Source: Nocardioides sp. TRM66260-LWL (lineage in GTDB: Bacteria > Actinomycetota > Actinomycetes > Propionibacteriales > Nocardioidaceae). Taken from it: 64,000 nucleotides of DNA. Made by a program: the position numbers and the translations under genes. Under the pieces are notes generated by a model, which worked only from the letters and a program-made list of their open reading frames with translations, did no database searches and had not been told where the DNA came from. The stretch lies in NCBI RefSeq assembly GCF_020075545.1, contig NZ_JAIQZK010000003.1, positions 124,001 to 188,000 of the forward strand, given 5' to 3'. Shown piece after piece: positions 1 through 8,195 of the stretch. Position 1 is the first letter of the stretch. Each line of letters starts with the position of its first letter.

Positions 1-293
1 GCGGTGGTGGAGCGAGCGACCACCTCGGAGAAGTCGGCCCCGCCGACGCCGCCGGCCTGCCGCACGCCGGCCACGCCGGGCGCGATCTCGTCGGGCGCCG
101 AGACCGACGCGGGCGCCTCGATCGCCTGGCTCGGCACCGTGGCCGGCGCCTCGACGTCGGCGGCGGGCGCGGCCGGGGCCGCGACGACGACCCCGCCGCC
201 GGACGTGGCCAGGCTCGCCGTCCAGGCGGTCGAGAGCAGGGCGAGCGGCACGAGCGTCGCGGCGCGACGTGTGGCGATCCGGCGGATGGGCAT
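1..293 (-). CDS. Secreted protein, probable lytic transglycosylase (N-terminal part only)
   Basis: Only the first 97 codons are inside the window; the gene runs off the left edge. The ATG at 291-293 has GGGAGA five bases upstream. The protein starts with an arginine-rich n-region (MPIRRIATRRAA), a hydrophobic stretch to about residue 32 and an Ala/Pro/Val-rich linker containing EAPASVSAPDEI, ending in FSEVVARSTT. That leader and linker resemble actinobacterial lytic transglycosylases, in which the catalytic SLT domain follows directly. The catalytic domain itself is not visible, so the enzyme call is inference; export from the cell is well supported. The upstream region carries two pairs of GTnACG-like hexamers (374-420), which fits a cell-wall gene. 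Confidence 0.55.
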   Translation of the reverse strand, partial: MPIRRIATRRAATLVPLALLSTAWTASLATSGGGVVVAAPAAPAADVEAPATVPSQAIEAPASVSAPDEIAPGVAGVRQAGGVGGADFSEVVARSTT

Positions 294-373
294 TCGTTTC
301 TCCCTGACGATGCGTGGTGCGGTCATGGCGGGCCGAGCGCGCCGCCGCTCCCTCAAGCGCCGGCACCCCGTCT

Positions 374-420
374 GTGACGTGTGCAACGAAGCATCGCACC
401 GATCCGTTACGCCCGTCACG
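374..420. promoter_or_regulatory. Two pairs of GTnACG direct repeats (possible MtrA boxes)
   Basis: GTGACG (374-379) and GCAACG (383-388), then GTTACG (406-411) and GTCACG (415-420): each pair is separated by 3 bases, a 9-bp period. They lie 81-127 bases upstream of the minus-strand wall-protein start at 293. MtrA, the actinobacterial response regulator of wall hydrolases, binds paired hexamers of this kind. The assignment is inference from the pattern. Confidence 0.4.
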
Positions 421-505
421 TCCTCCCGCTCCTCGGATGCCCCTGGGGGTGTGATCTCGGGCTCGTCGGAGGGCCGCCGATGCGGCCGGAGGTTGGCCGG
501 AGCGC

Positions 506-511
506 GATGAT
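506..511 (+). promoter_or_regulatory. -10 box of hemL (leaderless)
   Basis: GATGAT is followed by six bases (GGAGAC) and the GTG start at 518, so transcription would begin at the start codon. The GGAG in the spacer is only 2 bases from GTG, too close to act as a ribosome binding site. The same box and spacing precede menA and the antiporter gene. Confidence 0.5.
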
Positions 512-517
512 GGAGAC

Positions 518-1876
518 GTGTCAGCGCCGACCGCTCCCCGCAGCAGCCAGACCAGCACGCCCGTGCGCGACCCGGAGGCGTCCCGCGCGCTGTTCGAGCG
601 CGCCGTCGCGGTGACGCCCGGCGGCGTCAACTCGCCCGTGCGCGCGTTCAACGCGGTCGGCGGAACCCCGCGCTTCATCGCCTCCGCGCAGGGTGCGTGG
701 CTCACCGACGTCGACGGCCACGAGTACGTCGACCTGATCTGCTCGTGGGGGCCGATGCTGCTCGGTCACGCGCACCCCGAGGTGCAGGCGGCGGTGCAGG
801 CGGCGGTCGCGCGCGGCACGTCCTACGGCACCCCGACGACGCCCGAGGTCGAGCTGGCCGAGGAGATCGTGGCGCGCACGCCGGTCGAGCGGGTGCGCTT
901 CACCTCCTCGGGCACCGAGGCCACGATGTCGGCCATCCGGCTCGCGCGCGGCTTCACCGGCCGCGACGTCGTGATCAAGTTCGCCGGCTGCTACCACGGC
1001 CACGTCGACGCCCTGCTGGCCTCGGCCGGCTCGGGTCTGGCGACCCTGGCGGTGCCCGGCACCCCCGGCGTCCCCGAGTCGGCCACCGGGCTCACCGTCG
1101 TCCTGCCGTACAACGACCGCGCGGCCGTCGAGGCCGCCTTCGCCGAGCACGGCGACCGCGTGGCCTGCCTGATCACCGAGGCCGCGGCCGGCAACATGGG
1201 CGTGGTGCCGCCGGAGCCCGGCTTCAACGCGTTCCTCTCCGAGATCTGCCGGCGCCACGGCGCCCTGTTCGTCACCGACGAGGTGATGACCGGCTTCCGC
1301 GCCACCCGGCAGGGCTACTGGGGCATCGACGGCGCCGTCGAGGGCTGGACGCCCGACCTGGTCACCTTCGGCAAGGTGATGGGCGGGGGCTTCCCGGCGG
1401 CCGCGTTCGGCGGCCGCGCCGACGTCATGGGCCGGCTGGCTCCCGAGGGGCCGGTCTACCAGGCCGGGACGCTCTCGGGGAACCCGATCGCCACCACCGC
1501 GGGCCTCACCACGCTGCGCCTGGCCGACGACGAGGTCTACGCGCACATCGACGCCGCCGCCACGACGATCAAGGCCGCGGTCTCCGAGGCGCTGAGCGCG
1601 GAGGGCGTCGCCCACACCGTGCAGTCGGCCGGGACGATGTTCTCGGTCTTCCTGACCGATGGCCCGGTGCGCGACTTCGCGGACGCCTCGCGCACCGACA
1701 CCGCCGCCTACGCCGCCTTCTTCCACGCGATGCTCGAGCGGAACGTCTACCTGCCGCCGTCGGCGTACGAGGCCTGGTTCCTCTCCAGCGCCCACGACGA
1801 CCGGGCGATCTCGACCGTGCTCGACGCCCTGCCCGCGGCCGCCCGCGCCGCGGCCGCCGCCGGAGGTGCCGCATGA
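518..1876 (+). CDS. hemL: Glutamate-1-semialdehyde 2,1-aminomutase
   Basis: HemL converts glutamate-1-semialdehyde to 5-aminolevulinate, the last step of the C5 route to haem. The 452-residue protein has the class III aminotransferase fold: [12 protein letters not shown] near residue 33, [15 protein letters not shown] as the phosphate-binding segment, the [11 protein letters not shown] metal/PLP loop, and the PLP lysine in [11 protein letters not shown] at K286. Length is normal for the family plus a short N-terminal extension. The GTG start is chosen because a -10-like GATGAT sits 6 bases upstream. The stop overlaps the next start (ATGA), so it heads an operon leading into cytochrome c assembly, linking haem supply to haem use. 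Confidence 0.95.
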   Translation: MSAPTAPRSSQTSTPVRDPEASRALFERAVAVTPGGVNSPVRAFNAVGGTPRFIASAQGAWLTDVDGHEYVDLICSWGPMLLGHAHPEVQAAVQAAVARGTSYGTPTTPEVELAEEIVARTPVERVRFTSSGTEATMSAIRLARGFTGRDVVIKFAGCYHGHVDALLASAGSGLATLAVPGTPGVPESATGLTVVLPYNDRAAVEAAFAEHGDRVACLITEAAAGNMGVVPPEPGFNAFLSEICRRHGALFVTDEVMTGFRATRQGYWGIDGAVEGWTPDLVTFGKVMGGGFPAAAFGGRADVMGRLAPEGPVYQAGTLSGNPIATTAGLTTLRLADDEVYAHIDAAATTIKAAVSEALSAEGVAHTVQSAGTMFSVFLTDGPVRDFADASRTDTAAYAAFFHAMLERNVYLPPSAYEAWFLSSAHDDRAISTVLDALPAAARAAAAAGGAA

Positions 1877-2562
1877 CCGCCTCGACCCCCGTGGTCGCCA
1901 CGACCGTCCACCTGCTGCGCCACGGCGAGGTGCACAACCCGGAGGGCGTGCTCTACGGACGCCGTCCGGGCTTCCACCTCTCCGAGCTCGGTCGCCGCAT
2001 GGCCGAGCGCATCGGCGAGGTCGTCGGCCAGCGCGACGTCGTCCACCTGCGCTGCTCGCCGCTCGAGCGGGCCCAGGAGACCGCCGCCCCGCTGGCCTCC
2101 GCCCGGGGCCTGGAGGTCGTCACCGACGCGCGGCTGATCGAGTCCGAGAACGTCTTCGAGGGCGAGCGCTTCGGCGTCGGCGACGGCGCCCTGCGCAAGC
2201 CGTCGGCCTGGCGGCACCTCTACAACCCCTGGAAGCCGTCATGGGGCGAGCCGTACAAGGAGATCTCGGCCCGGATGATGGGCGCGGTGCACGCCGCCCG
2301 CGAGGCCGCCGCCGGTCACGAGGCCGTGCTGGTCTCCCACCAGCTGCCGATCTGGACGACCCGGCTGCACGTCGAGGGCCGCTCGTTCCTGCACGACCCC
2401 CGCAAGCGGCAGTGCACCCTGTGCTCGCTCACCTCGCTGCACTTCGAGGACGACCGGCTCGTGCGGGTCTCCTACTCGGAGCCGGCCGGCGACCTCATCC
2501 CCGTCGCCGACCGCCGCGCGCCCTTCTCCGCCGGCGGGGCGCCCGAGGAGCACCGGCCCTGA
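1873..2562 (+). CDS. Histidine phosphatase family protein (phosphoglycerate mutase-like)
   Basis: The 229-residue protein has the RHGE phosphohistidine signature at residues 16-19, a second basic segment ([11 protein letters not shown]) and the late catalytic histidine in [10 protein letters not shown], so it should be an active phosphatase or mutase of the branch 1 superfamily. The true substrate cannot be read from sequence. It overlaps hemL by 4 bases and the thioredoxin-like gene by one base (TGATG). A member of this family regularly sits between hemL and the resA/ccdA/resB/ccsB genes in actinobacteria, which suggests a role tied to haem or cytochrome c assembly, but that is only inferred from position. 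Confidence 0.85.
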   Translation: MTASTPVVATTVHLLRHGEVHNPEGVLYGRRPGFHLSELGRRMAERIGEVVGQRDVVHLRCSPLERAQETAAPLASARGLEVVTDARLIESENVFEGERFGVGDGALRKPSAWRHLYNPWKPSWGEPYKEISARMMGAVHAAREAAAGHEAVLVSHQLPIWTTRLHVEGRSFLHDPRKRQCTLCSLTSLHFEDDRLVRVSYSEPAGDLIPVADRRAPFSAGGAPEEHRP

Positions 2563-3182
2563 TGACCCGCAGGCTCCCCCTGATCGTCGCCGCCCTGCTC
2601 GCGGTGCTGCTGACCGTCACCGGCTGCAGCAGCGTCGAGGGCAGCGGCTCCAAGGGCTACGTCTCGGGCGACGGCACGATCCAGACGCTCGACGCCGCCG
2701 ACCGGGGCGCGCCGGTCGAGCTGTCCGGGAAGACCCTCGACGGCACCGCGCTCGACCTCGCCGACCTGCGTGGCCGGCCGACCGTGGTCGTCGTGTGGGG
2801 GTCGTGGTGCGTGGAGTGCCGCGAGGAGGCCGGCACCGTGGCCGCGGCGGCCGACGAGCTGCGCTCGACCGCCCGGTTCGTCGGCATCGCCCTGCGCGAC
2901 AACACCGCCGCGGCCGACGCCTACGTGCAGCGGTTCGACGTCACCTACCCGTCGATCTTCGCGCCGGGCGGCCAGGAGATGCTCGCCTTCGACTCGGCGC
3001 TCAACCCCAACACCATCCCGGCCTTCGTGGTGCTCGACGCCCAGGGACGCGTCGCCGCGGTGATCCGCGGCCAGCTGCCGTCCCAGCAGACCCTCGTCGA
3101 CCTCGTGCGCGACGTCGCGGGGGAGACCGGCTCGGGCGGCTCGGGCGGCACCGGCAGCCCGTCGGGCGGCGCGCGTGGCTGA
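2562..3182 (+). CDS. TlpA/ResA-like thioredoxin-fold lipoprotein
   Basis: A 206-residue extracytoplasmic thiol-disulfide oxidoreductase that should keep apocytochrome c haem-binding cysteines reduced. It has a lipoprotein signal with the lipobox ending at C22 (TVTGC) and a thioredoxin fold with the redox motif W-C83-V-E-C86 and a cis-proline segment (NTIPAFVV). The middle residues of the motif are VE, not the usual PP/EP of ResA and TlpA, which may shift its redox potential. A Gly/Ser-rich tail ends the protein. It overlaps ccdA by 8 bases; CcdA is the expected electron donor across the membrane. Confidence 0.9.
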   Translation: MTRRLPLIVAALLAVLLTVTGCSSVEGSGSKGYVSGDGTIQTLDAADRGAPVELSGKTLDGTALDLADLRGRPTVVVVWGSWCVECREEAGTVAAAADELRSTARFVGIALRDNTAAADAYVQRFDVTYPSIFAPGGQEMLAFDSALNPNTIPAFVVLDAQGRVAAVIRGQLPSQQTLVDLVRDVAGETGSGGSGGTGSPSGGARG

Positions 3183-3927
3183 GTGGTTCCGGGAGACCGC
3201 GTTCTCCGGTTCCCTCGCGCTCGCGGTGCCGATCGCGGTGCTGGCGGGGCTCGTCTCCTTCTTCTCGCCCTGCGTGCTGCCGCTGCTGCCGGGCTACCTC
3301 TCGTACGCCACCGGGCTCTCGGGCGCCGAGATCGTCGAGGGCACGGCCCGCCGCGGTCGGATGCTGGCGGGCGCCGTGCTCTTCGTGCTCGGGTTCAGCG
3401 TCGTCTTCGTGCTGCTCGGCATCTCCGCCGGCGGCGTCTCGCGCTGGCTGGTGCTCAACCGGACGCTGCTCAACGTCGTCCTCGGCGTGATCTCGATCGT
3501 GCTCGGGCTCGCCTTCATCGGGCTCGTGCCGCTGCTCCAGCGCGAGCTGCGGGTGCACCGGGTGCCGGCCGTCGGCCTGGCCGCCGCCCCGCTGCTCGGC
3601 TTCCTCTTCGGCGTCGGCTGGGTGCCGTGCGTGAGCCCCACGCTGGGGGCGATCTACACCCTCGCGATCAACGACGGCTCCTCGGCGCGCGGCGGCGTGC
3701 TGCTGGCCTTCTACTCCCTCGGACTCGGCGTGCCGTTCATCGTCGCCGCCCTGCTGTGGCGACGCATGCTCGGCGCGATCGCGTTCGTCCGGCGCCACCA
3801 GGCGCTGGTGACCCGCCTCGGCGGAGGCATGCTCGTGGTGGTCGGGATCGCGCTGCTCACCGGCTGGTGGGACTACGCGATCACCTGGCTGCAGATCAGG
3901 ATCGGAACGGGATCGGTGCCGGTATGA
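3175..3927 (+). CDS. ccdA: Cytochrome c biogenesis protein CcdA (thiol electron transporter)
   Basis: A 250-residue polytopic membrane protein with six hydrophobic segments that carries reducing equivalents from cytosolic thioredoxin to the extracytoplasmic TlpA/ResA protein. The two redox cysteines stand in the family contexts SFFSPCVLPLLP (C33) and GWVPCVSP (C152). The GTG start at 3175 lies inside the end of the preceding gene, and the stop overlaps the resB start (ATGA at 3924-3927), so the two are translationally coupled. Confidence 0.95.
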   Translation: MAEWFRETAFSGSLALAVPIAVLAGLVSFFSPCVLPLLPGYLSYATGLSGAEIVEGTARRGRMLAGAVLFVLGFSVVFVLLGISAGGVSRWLVLNRTLLNVVLGVISIVLGLAFIGLVPLLQRELRVHRVPAVGLAAAPLLGFLFGVGWVPCVSPTLGAIYTLAINDGSSARGGVLLAFYSLGLGVPFIVAALLWRRMLGAIAFVRRHQALVTRLGGGMLVVVGIALLTGWWDYAITWLQIRIGTGSVPV

Positions 3928-5531
3928 CGACGATCGAGAAGACCCCGAGGCAGGCCCCGACGCCGGAGCGGCGTCCCGGGGAGCTGACCTTCCGCGAGCT
4001 GCTGCGCTTCGGCTGGCGCCAGCTGACGTCCATGCGGACGGCGCTGGTGCTGCTGCTCCTGCTGGCGCTCGCGGCGGTGCCGGGCTCGGTGATCCCGCAG
4101 GAGGGCGTCGACGCGCTCAAGACGGCGAACTGGAAGGACGCCCACCCGTCCCTCACGCCGATCTACGAGAGGCTGGACCTCTTCGACGTCTACGGCTCGG
4201 TGTGGTTCGCGGCCGTCTACATCCTGCTGATGGTCTCGCTGGTCGGCTGCATCGTGCCGCGGCTGCTCGTGTACGCGCGCGGCCTGCGGGCCGTGCCGCC
4301 GGCCGCGCCGCGCAACCTGACCCGGCTGCCCGACCACGAGACCTTCACGACCGCCGACGACCCCGAGGCCGTCCTGGCGCGGGCCCGGGCGGTGCTGGCC
4401 AAGCGCGGCTACCGGCTGCGTCCGGCCGCCGAGGGCGACCCGCTCGACGCCGTCAGCGCCGAGCGCGGCTACCTGCGGGAGGCCGGCAACCTGCTCTTCC
4501 ACCTCGCCGTGCTCGTCGTGCTGGTCGGCTTCGCGATCGGCGGCCTGCTCGGCTTCAAGGGCGGCGTGATCATCGTCCAGGGCGGCACGTTCTCGAACTC
4601 CGCCAACCAGTACGACGACTTCGTGCCCGGCTCGCTGTTCCGTCCCGACATGCTCAAGCCGTTCGACCTCACCGTCGACGACTTCAAGATCGAGTGGCTC
4701 ACCAGCGGCCCGCGTCAGGGCATGGCCCGGGCGTTCGAGGCGCCGCTCACCTACCGCAGCGCGCCCGGGGCCCCGGCCCAGCAGTACGACCTGCGGGTCA
4801 ACCACCCGCTCACCATCGACGGCACCGACGTCTTCCTGATCGGCCACGGGTACGCGCCGGTCGTCACGATCCGCGACGGCCAGGGCAGGGTCGTCTACAG
4901 CGGCCCCACCCCGTTCCTGCCGACCAACCAGTCGTTCCTGTCCTTCGGCGTCGTCAAGGCGCCCGACGCCCAGCCGCGGGGCATCGGCCTCGAGGGCCTG
5001 CTCTACCCGACGTTCGCGTCGGTCAACGGCGAGCCGTTCAACGTCTTCGGCGACGACAAGAACCCGGTGCTCTCGATGCGGGTGTACTCCGGCGACCTCA
5101 ACATGGACGGCGGCGCCCCGCAGTCGGTGTACGTGCTCGACAAGTCGCGCACCACCATGCTCGAGAAGGCCGACGGCAAGCCCTACCGCCTCGACCTCGC
5201 CCTCGGCGACACCGTCGCGCTGCCGAACGGCCTCGGCAGCGTCAGCTTCGACTCGATCCAGCCCTGGGTGCGCGTGCAGATCAGCCACACCCCGGGCAAG
5301 CTGATCGCCCTGGCCGGCGTCGTGATGGCCCTCGTCGGCCTGATCGGCTCGCTGTTCGTCCGCCCGCGGCGCGTCTGGGTGCGCGCCCGCCCTGCCGGTC
5401 CCGAGGACGGGTCCGGCACACTGGTGGAGGTGGCGGCGCTCGACCGCTCCGGGGGCGGCGACGTCGCCCCGGTGCTGGCGGGCATCGTCGCGTCCGTGCG
5501 CGGTGACGCCGCGCCGTCGAAGGAGGAGTGA
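3924..5531 (+). CDS. resB: Cytochrome c biogenesis protein ResB (Ccs1)
   Basis: ResB, with CcsB, forms the System II haem channel and cytochrome c synthase. The 535-residue protein has the expected plan: a hydrophobic segment near residues 37-52 after the conserved FGWRQLTSMRTAL, a second near 93-113, a third near 190-210, a long extracytoplasmic domain, and a final membrane helix near 458-478 followed by a cytosolic tail. Its ATG overlaps the ccdA stop, and an AGGAGG at its own 3' end serves the next gene. Confidence 0.94.
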   Translation: MTTIEKTPRQAPTPERRPGELTFRELLRFGWRQLTSMRTALVLLLLLALAAVPGSVIPQEGVDALKTANWKDAHPSLTPIYERLDLFDVYGSVWFAAVYILLMVSLVGCIVPRLLVYARGLRAVPPAAPRNLTRLPDHETFTTADDPEAVLARARAVLAKRGYRLRPAAEGDPLDAVSAERGYLREAGNLLFHLAVLVVLVGFAIGGLLGFKGGVIIVQGGTFSNSANQYDDFVPGSLFRPDMLKPFDLTVDDFKIEWLTSGPRQGMARAFEAPLTYRSAPGAPAQQYDLRVNHPLTIDGTDVFLIGHGYAPVVTIRDGQGRVVYSGPTPFLPTNQSFLSFGVVKAPDAQPRGIGLEGLLYPTFASVNGEPFNVFGDDKNPVLSMRVYSGDLNMDGGAPQSVYVLDKSRTTMLEKADGKPYRLDLALGDTVALPNGLGSVSFDSIQPWVRVQISHTPGKLIALAGVVMALVGLIGSLFVRPRRVWVRARPAGPEDGSGTLVEVAALDRSGGGDVAPVLAGIVASVRGDAAPSKEE

Positions 5532-5533
5532 TC

Positions 5534-6553
5534 GTGACCGACACCGCGTGGGAGACGCTGAGCAACCAGGCGGTCGCCGCCTGCGGCATCGTCTACTTCC
5601 TGGCGCTGCTGGCGCACCTGGTCGAGTGGGCCTCGCTGCGCAAGGTGCCCGCCGCCGTGGCCGCCGGCACGGCGACGTCCGGCGCCACGCCCGCCGGCGA
5701 CGTGCTCGTGCGCACGGGCCCCGAGGCCGCCGAGGACGACGGGTCGTCGCGCGTCGCGATGTTCGGCCGCCTCGGCCTGCTGCTCACCGGCCTCGCCGCC
5801 GCGCTGCACGCCGTGGGCCTGCTCGGACGCGGCATGGCCGCCGACCCGAACCGCGTGCCGTGGGGCAACATGTACGAGTTCACGCTCTCGGGCACGTTCT
5901 TCGTCACGGCGCTCTACCTGGTCTTCTACCGCCGCTACCGGCTCTCCTGGCTCTCGCTGCCGGTCGTCACGTTCGTGCTGGCGACGCTGATGGTGGCGGT
6001 CATCTGGCTCTACGGCCCGGTCGCGCCGCTCACCGAGGCGCTCAACTCGCCGTGGCTGGTCATCCACGTCGTGTCGGCGGTCATCGCCACCGGCGCGTTC
6101 AGCCTGGGCGGCATGACCTCGGCGCTGTACCTCGTCAAGGAGCGCAGCCTGGCCAAGGGCCGCCCGCAGACCGGCTGGCTCGCACGGGTGCCGGAGCCGG
6201 CCCGGCTCGACCTGGTCTCCTACCGCATGCACGCCTTCGCGTTCCCGGTCTGGACCTTCGCGGTGCTGATCACCGGCCCGATCTGGGCGCACCAGGCGTG
6301 GTCGTCGTACTGGAGCTGGGACCCCAAGGAGGTCTGGGCGTTCATCACCTGGGTCGTCTACGCCGCCTACCTCCACGCCCGGGCCACCGCCGGCTGGAAG
6401 GGCCGCAACGCCGCCGCGCTCGCGCTCGTCGGCATGGCCACGCTGTGGTTCAACTTCATCGGCATCAACTACTTCTCGACCACCTCGCAGCACTCGTACG
6501 CGGCCCCGGCCGTGACGGTCGAGGCGCCGGTGGCCTCCACGCCGATCGTCTGA
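5534..6553 (+). CDS. ccsB: Cytochrome c biogenesis protein CcsB (CcsA family)
   Basis: The partner of ResB: it moves haem across the membrane and presents it to apocytochrome c. The protein has about eight membrane segments and the tryptophan-rich WWD haem-binding motif (SYWSWDPKEVWAF, W262-W268), plus conserved histidines near HQAW. Two GTG codons are possible, at 5528 and 5534. I prefer 5534 because AGGAGG at 5521-5526 is then 7 bases away, whereas 5528 leaves one base; the 5528 form would be two residues longer (341). A strong hairpin terminator follows the stop. Confidence 0.92.
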   Translation: MTDTAWETLSNQAVAACGIVYFLALLAHLVEWASLRKVPAAVAAGTATSGATPAGDVLVRTGPEAAEDDGSSRVAMFGRLGLLLTGLAAALHAVGLLGRGMAADPNRVPWGNMYEFTLSGTFFVTALYLVFYRRYRLSWLSLPVVTFVLATLMVAVIWLYGPVAPLTEALNSPWLVIHVVSAVIATGAFSLGGMTSALYLVKERSLAKGRPQTGWLARVPEPARLDLVSYRMHAFAFPVWTFAVLITGPIWAHQAWSSYWSWDPKEVWAFITWVVYAAYLHARATAGWKGRNAAALALVGMATLWFNFIGINYFSTTSQHSYAAPAVTVEAPVASTPIV

Positions 6554-6567
6554 CCCCGCACGCGCGA

Positions 6568-6599
6568 ACGGCCCCGCACCCGGGTGGGTGCGGGGCCGT
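6568..6599. terminator. Bidirectional hairpin terminator after ccsB
   Basis: A perfect 14-bp stem (ACGGCCCCGCACCC / GGGTGCGGGGCCGT) with a 4-base loop lies between convergent ccsB and a small minus-strand gene. There is no clear T-run. Its arm sequence recurs in the hairpin at 20879-20913. Confidence 0.8.
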
Positions 6600-6621
6600 C
6601 CGTCGTCACGGCGGAGGAGGC

Positions 6622-6855
6622 TCAGGCGTCGGGGTCCTCGGGGTGCAGGCGCTTGCGGTCGAGGTCGCGCAGGAAGTCCTCGTCGTCGTCGGGGGCGACG
6701 ATCCGCGGCTTGGCGGGCGGTCGGCGTCGCGGTGCCGCGGTGCCGGGACGACGCAGGCTCTGCGCGAGCGGACCCGAGCCGCGACCCTGGACCGCACGGA
6801 CCAGCAGGTACGTGGCCCAGGCGATGAGCAGGACGATGAGCACGAACCGGAGCAC
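6622..6855 (-). CDS. Small single-pass membrane protein, function unknown
   Basis: A 77-residue protein with one N-terminal membrane helix (FVLIVLLIAWATYLLV), then a basic, proline/arginine-rich stretch and an acidic end (DDDEDFLRDLDRKR). The tail should be cytosolic. I place the start at the GTG at 6853-6855 because TACATT lies exactly 6 bases upstream, giving a leaderless transcript; an upstream ATG at 6895-6897 would add 14 poorly conserved-looking residues. I do not recognise a family. It is divergent from the DUF4229 gene, another small membrane protein, with only 66 bases between the two starts. Confidence 0.7.
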   Translation of the reverse strand: MLRFVLIVLLIAWATYLLVRAVQGRGSGPLAQSLRRPGTAAPRRRPPAKPRIVAPDDDEDFLRDLDRKRLHPEDPDA

Positions 6856-6861
6856 GGGTCC

Positions 6862-6867
6862 AATGTA
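6862..6867 (-). promoter_or_regulatory. -10 box of the small membrane protein gene (leaderless)
   Basis: TACATT on the minus strand, six bases before the GTG at 6855. It decides the start of that gene. Confidence 0.55.
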
Positions 6868-6909
6868 GGCGCGTCGTGGTGAGCGCGCGGCGGTCATGCG
6901 CGATGCGCC

Positions 6910-6915
6910 TACCCT
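6910..6915 (+). promoter_or_regulatory. -10 box of the DUF4229 gene (leaderless)
   Basis: TACCCT is followed by six bases (GGAGGA) and GTG at 6922. The GGAGGA directly abuts the start codon and so is unlikely to work as a ribosome binding site. Confidence 0.55.
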
Positions 6916-6921
6916 GGAGGA

Positions 6922-7188
6922 GTGAAGGAGTTCCTCGTCTACACCGCTCTGCGGATCGTGATGTTCGCGGCCACCCTCGGGATCGTCCTCGGCGTCTGGC
7001 AGCTGATCGCAGGCGAGGTGGTGCTCTTCTGGGCGGTGCTGGCGGCGTTCGTGCTCAGCGGCATCGGCAGCTACTACCTGCTCAACACCCCGCGCGAGCG
7101 GTTCGCCCAGCGCGTCGACGAGCGCGCCCGCCGGGCCGCGGCCCGGTTCGAGGAGCTCAAGGCCAAGGAGGACGCCGGCGAGGCCTGA
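6922..7188 (+). CDS. DUF4229 small membrane protein
   Basis: An 88-residue protein with two membrane segments near residues 8-28 and 32-50, joined by a short loop, then a charged C-terminal helix ([25 protein letters not shown]) expected to be cytosolic. It matches the DUF4229 family, which in actinobacteria usually lies beside the menaquinone gene menA, as here (menA ends 22 bases away on the other strand). The family's function is not known; the fixed neighbourhood hints at a link to menaquinone or respiratory membrane proteins. Confidence 0.85.
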   Translation: MKEFLVYTALRIVMFAATLGIVLGVWQLIAGEVVLFWAVLAAFVLSGIGSYYLLNTPRERFAQRVDERARRAAARFEELKAKEDAGEA

Positions 7189-7209
7189 GCCTCCCGGCCC
7201 CGACGCCCG

Positions 7210-8115
7210 TCAGAGGCGGGCGCCGATCACCAGCCCGAGCCCGGCGAGCGCGGCCCACATGACCCCCGCGAGCCCGGTGCTCTGCAGCACGGGGATGAGC
7301 CCCGGGCCGCCGGCGCCGGAGCGGACGACCCGCACGCCGCGCTGGGCGAGGGCCAGGAAGCCCAGCCCGAGCAGCGCCCACGCGGTGGTGGCCAGCGCCA
7401 GCGCGACGTCGGCCAGCGCGGCGACGGCCACGAGGCCGACGTAGAGCAGCCGGGTGCGGGCGTCGCCGAGGACGACCGCGAGCGTGCGCTTGCCGACCTG
7501 GGCGTCGGTCGGGATGTCGCGCAGGTTGTTGGCGACGAGGATCGCGCAGGCGAGCGCGCCGACGCCGACCGCGGCCCACAGCGCCGCCCACTCCCAGGTC
7601 TCGGTCTGCACGTAGGTGGTGCCGACGACGGCGACCAGGCCGAAGAACACGAAGACCATCACCTCGCCGAGCCCCAGGTAGCCGTAGGGCCGCGAGCCGC
7701 CGGTGTAGTACCAGGCGGCCAGCACGCAGACGGCGCCGACCGCCACCAGCCACCAGGCGGTGGCGGCGGCCAGCACCAGGCCGGCGACGGCGGCGACGCC
7801 GAACGCCGCGAACGCCGCCCGCTTCACCGCGGCGGGGGCCGCCGTGCCGGAGCCGACGAGCCGCATCGGGCCGACGCGGGCGTCGTCGGTGCCGCGGATG
7901 CCGTCGGAGTAGTCGTTGGCGTAGTTGACGCCGACCTGCAGCGCGACGCTCACGACCAGCGCGAGCAGCGCGCGCCAGAGCACCGCGTGGTCGACGAAGT
8001 CCGCGACCGCGGTGCCGGCCAGCACCGGGGCGAGCGCGGCGGGGAGGGTGCGGGGTCGGGCGCCGGCGATCCAGGCCGAGAGGGGGACCGAGGTGGGGGC
8101 GGCAGGTGAGGCCAT
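7210..8115 (-). CDS. menA: 1,4-dihydroxy-2-naphthoate polyprenyltransferase
   Basis: MenA attaches the polyprenyl tail to dihydroxynaphthoate, giving demethylmenaquinone. The 301-residue protein has about eight membrane helices typical of the UbiA superfamily, the first Asp-rich prenyl diphosphate/Mg site in [10 protein letters not shown] (residues 63-72), and the second in [19 protein letters not shown] chose the ATG at 8115 because GATGAT lies 6 bases upstream; an in-frame start at 8160 would add 15 charged residues of low complexity. It is divergent from menE-menC-menD. Confidence 0.93.
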   Translation of the reverse strand: MASPAAPTSVPLSAWIAGARPRTLPAALAPVLAGTAVADFVDHAVLWRALLALVVSVALQVGVNYANDYSDGIRGTDDARVGPMRLVGSGTAAPAAVKRAAFAAFGVAAVAGLVLAAATAWWLVAVGAVCVLAAWYYTGGSRPYGYLGLGEVMVFVFFGLVAVVGTTYVQTETWEWAALWAAVGVGALACAILVANNLRDIPTDAQVGKRTLAVVLGDARTRLLYVGLVAVAALADVALALATTAWALLGLGFLALAQRGVRVVRSGAGGPGLIPVLQSTGLAGVMWAALAGLGLVIGARL

Positions 8116-8121
8116 GGGGCG

Positions 8122-8127
8122 ATCATC
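8122..8127 (-). promoter_or_regulatory. -10 box of menA (leaderless)
   Basis: GATGAT on the minus strand, six bases (CGCCCC) before the ATG at 8115. Confidence 0.5.
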
Positions 8128-8183
8128 CCGCGTCGGTCGGCGCCGCGGCCGATCGCCCACCCCGGAGGCTGGGAGCCGACCGC

Positions 8184-8189
8184 TACCGT
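8184..8189 (+). promoter_or_regulatory. -10 box of menE-menC-menD (leaderless)
   Basis: TACCGT, then six bases (GCCGGG), then the GTG start of menE at 8196. With the menA box it makes a compact divergent promoter for the menaquinone genes. Confidence 0.6.
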
Positions 8190-8195
8190 GCCGGG

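Noticed and set aside
697..2562. A long plus-strand frame reaching back into hemL
   Set aside because: Only the part from 1873 is the histidine phosphatase; the upstream part is out-of-frame hemL.
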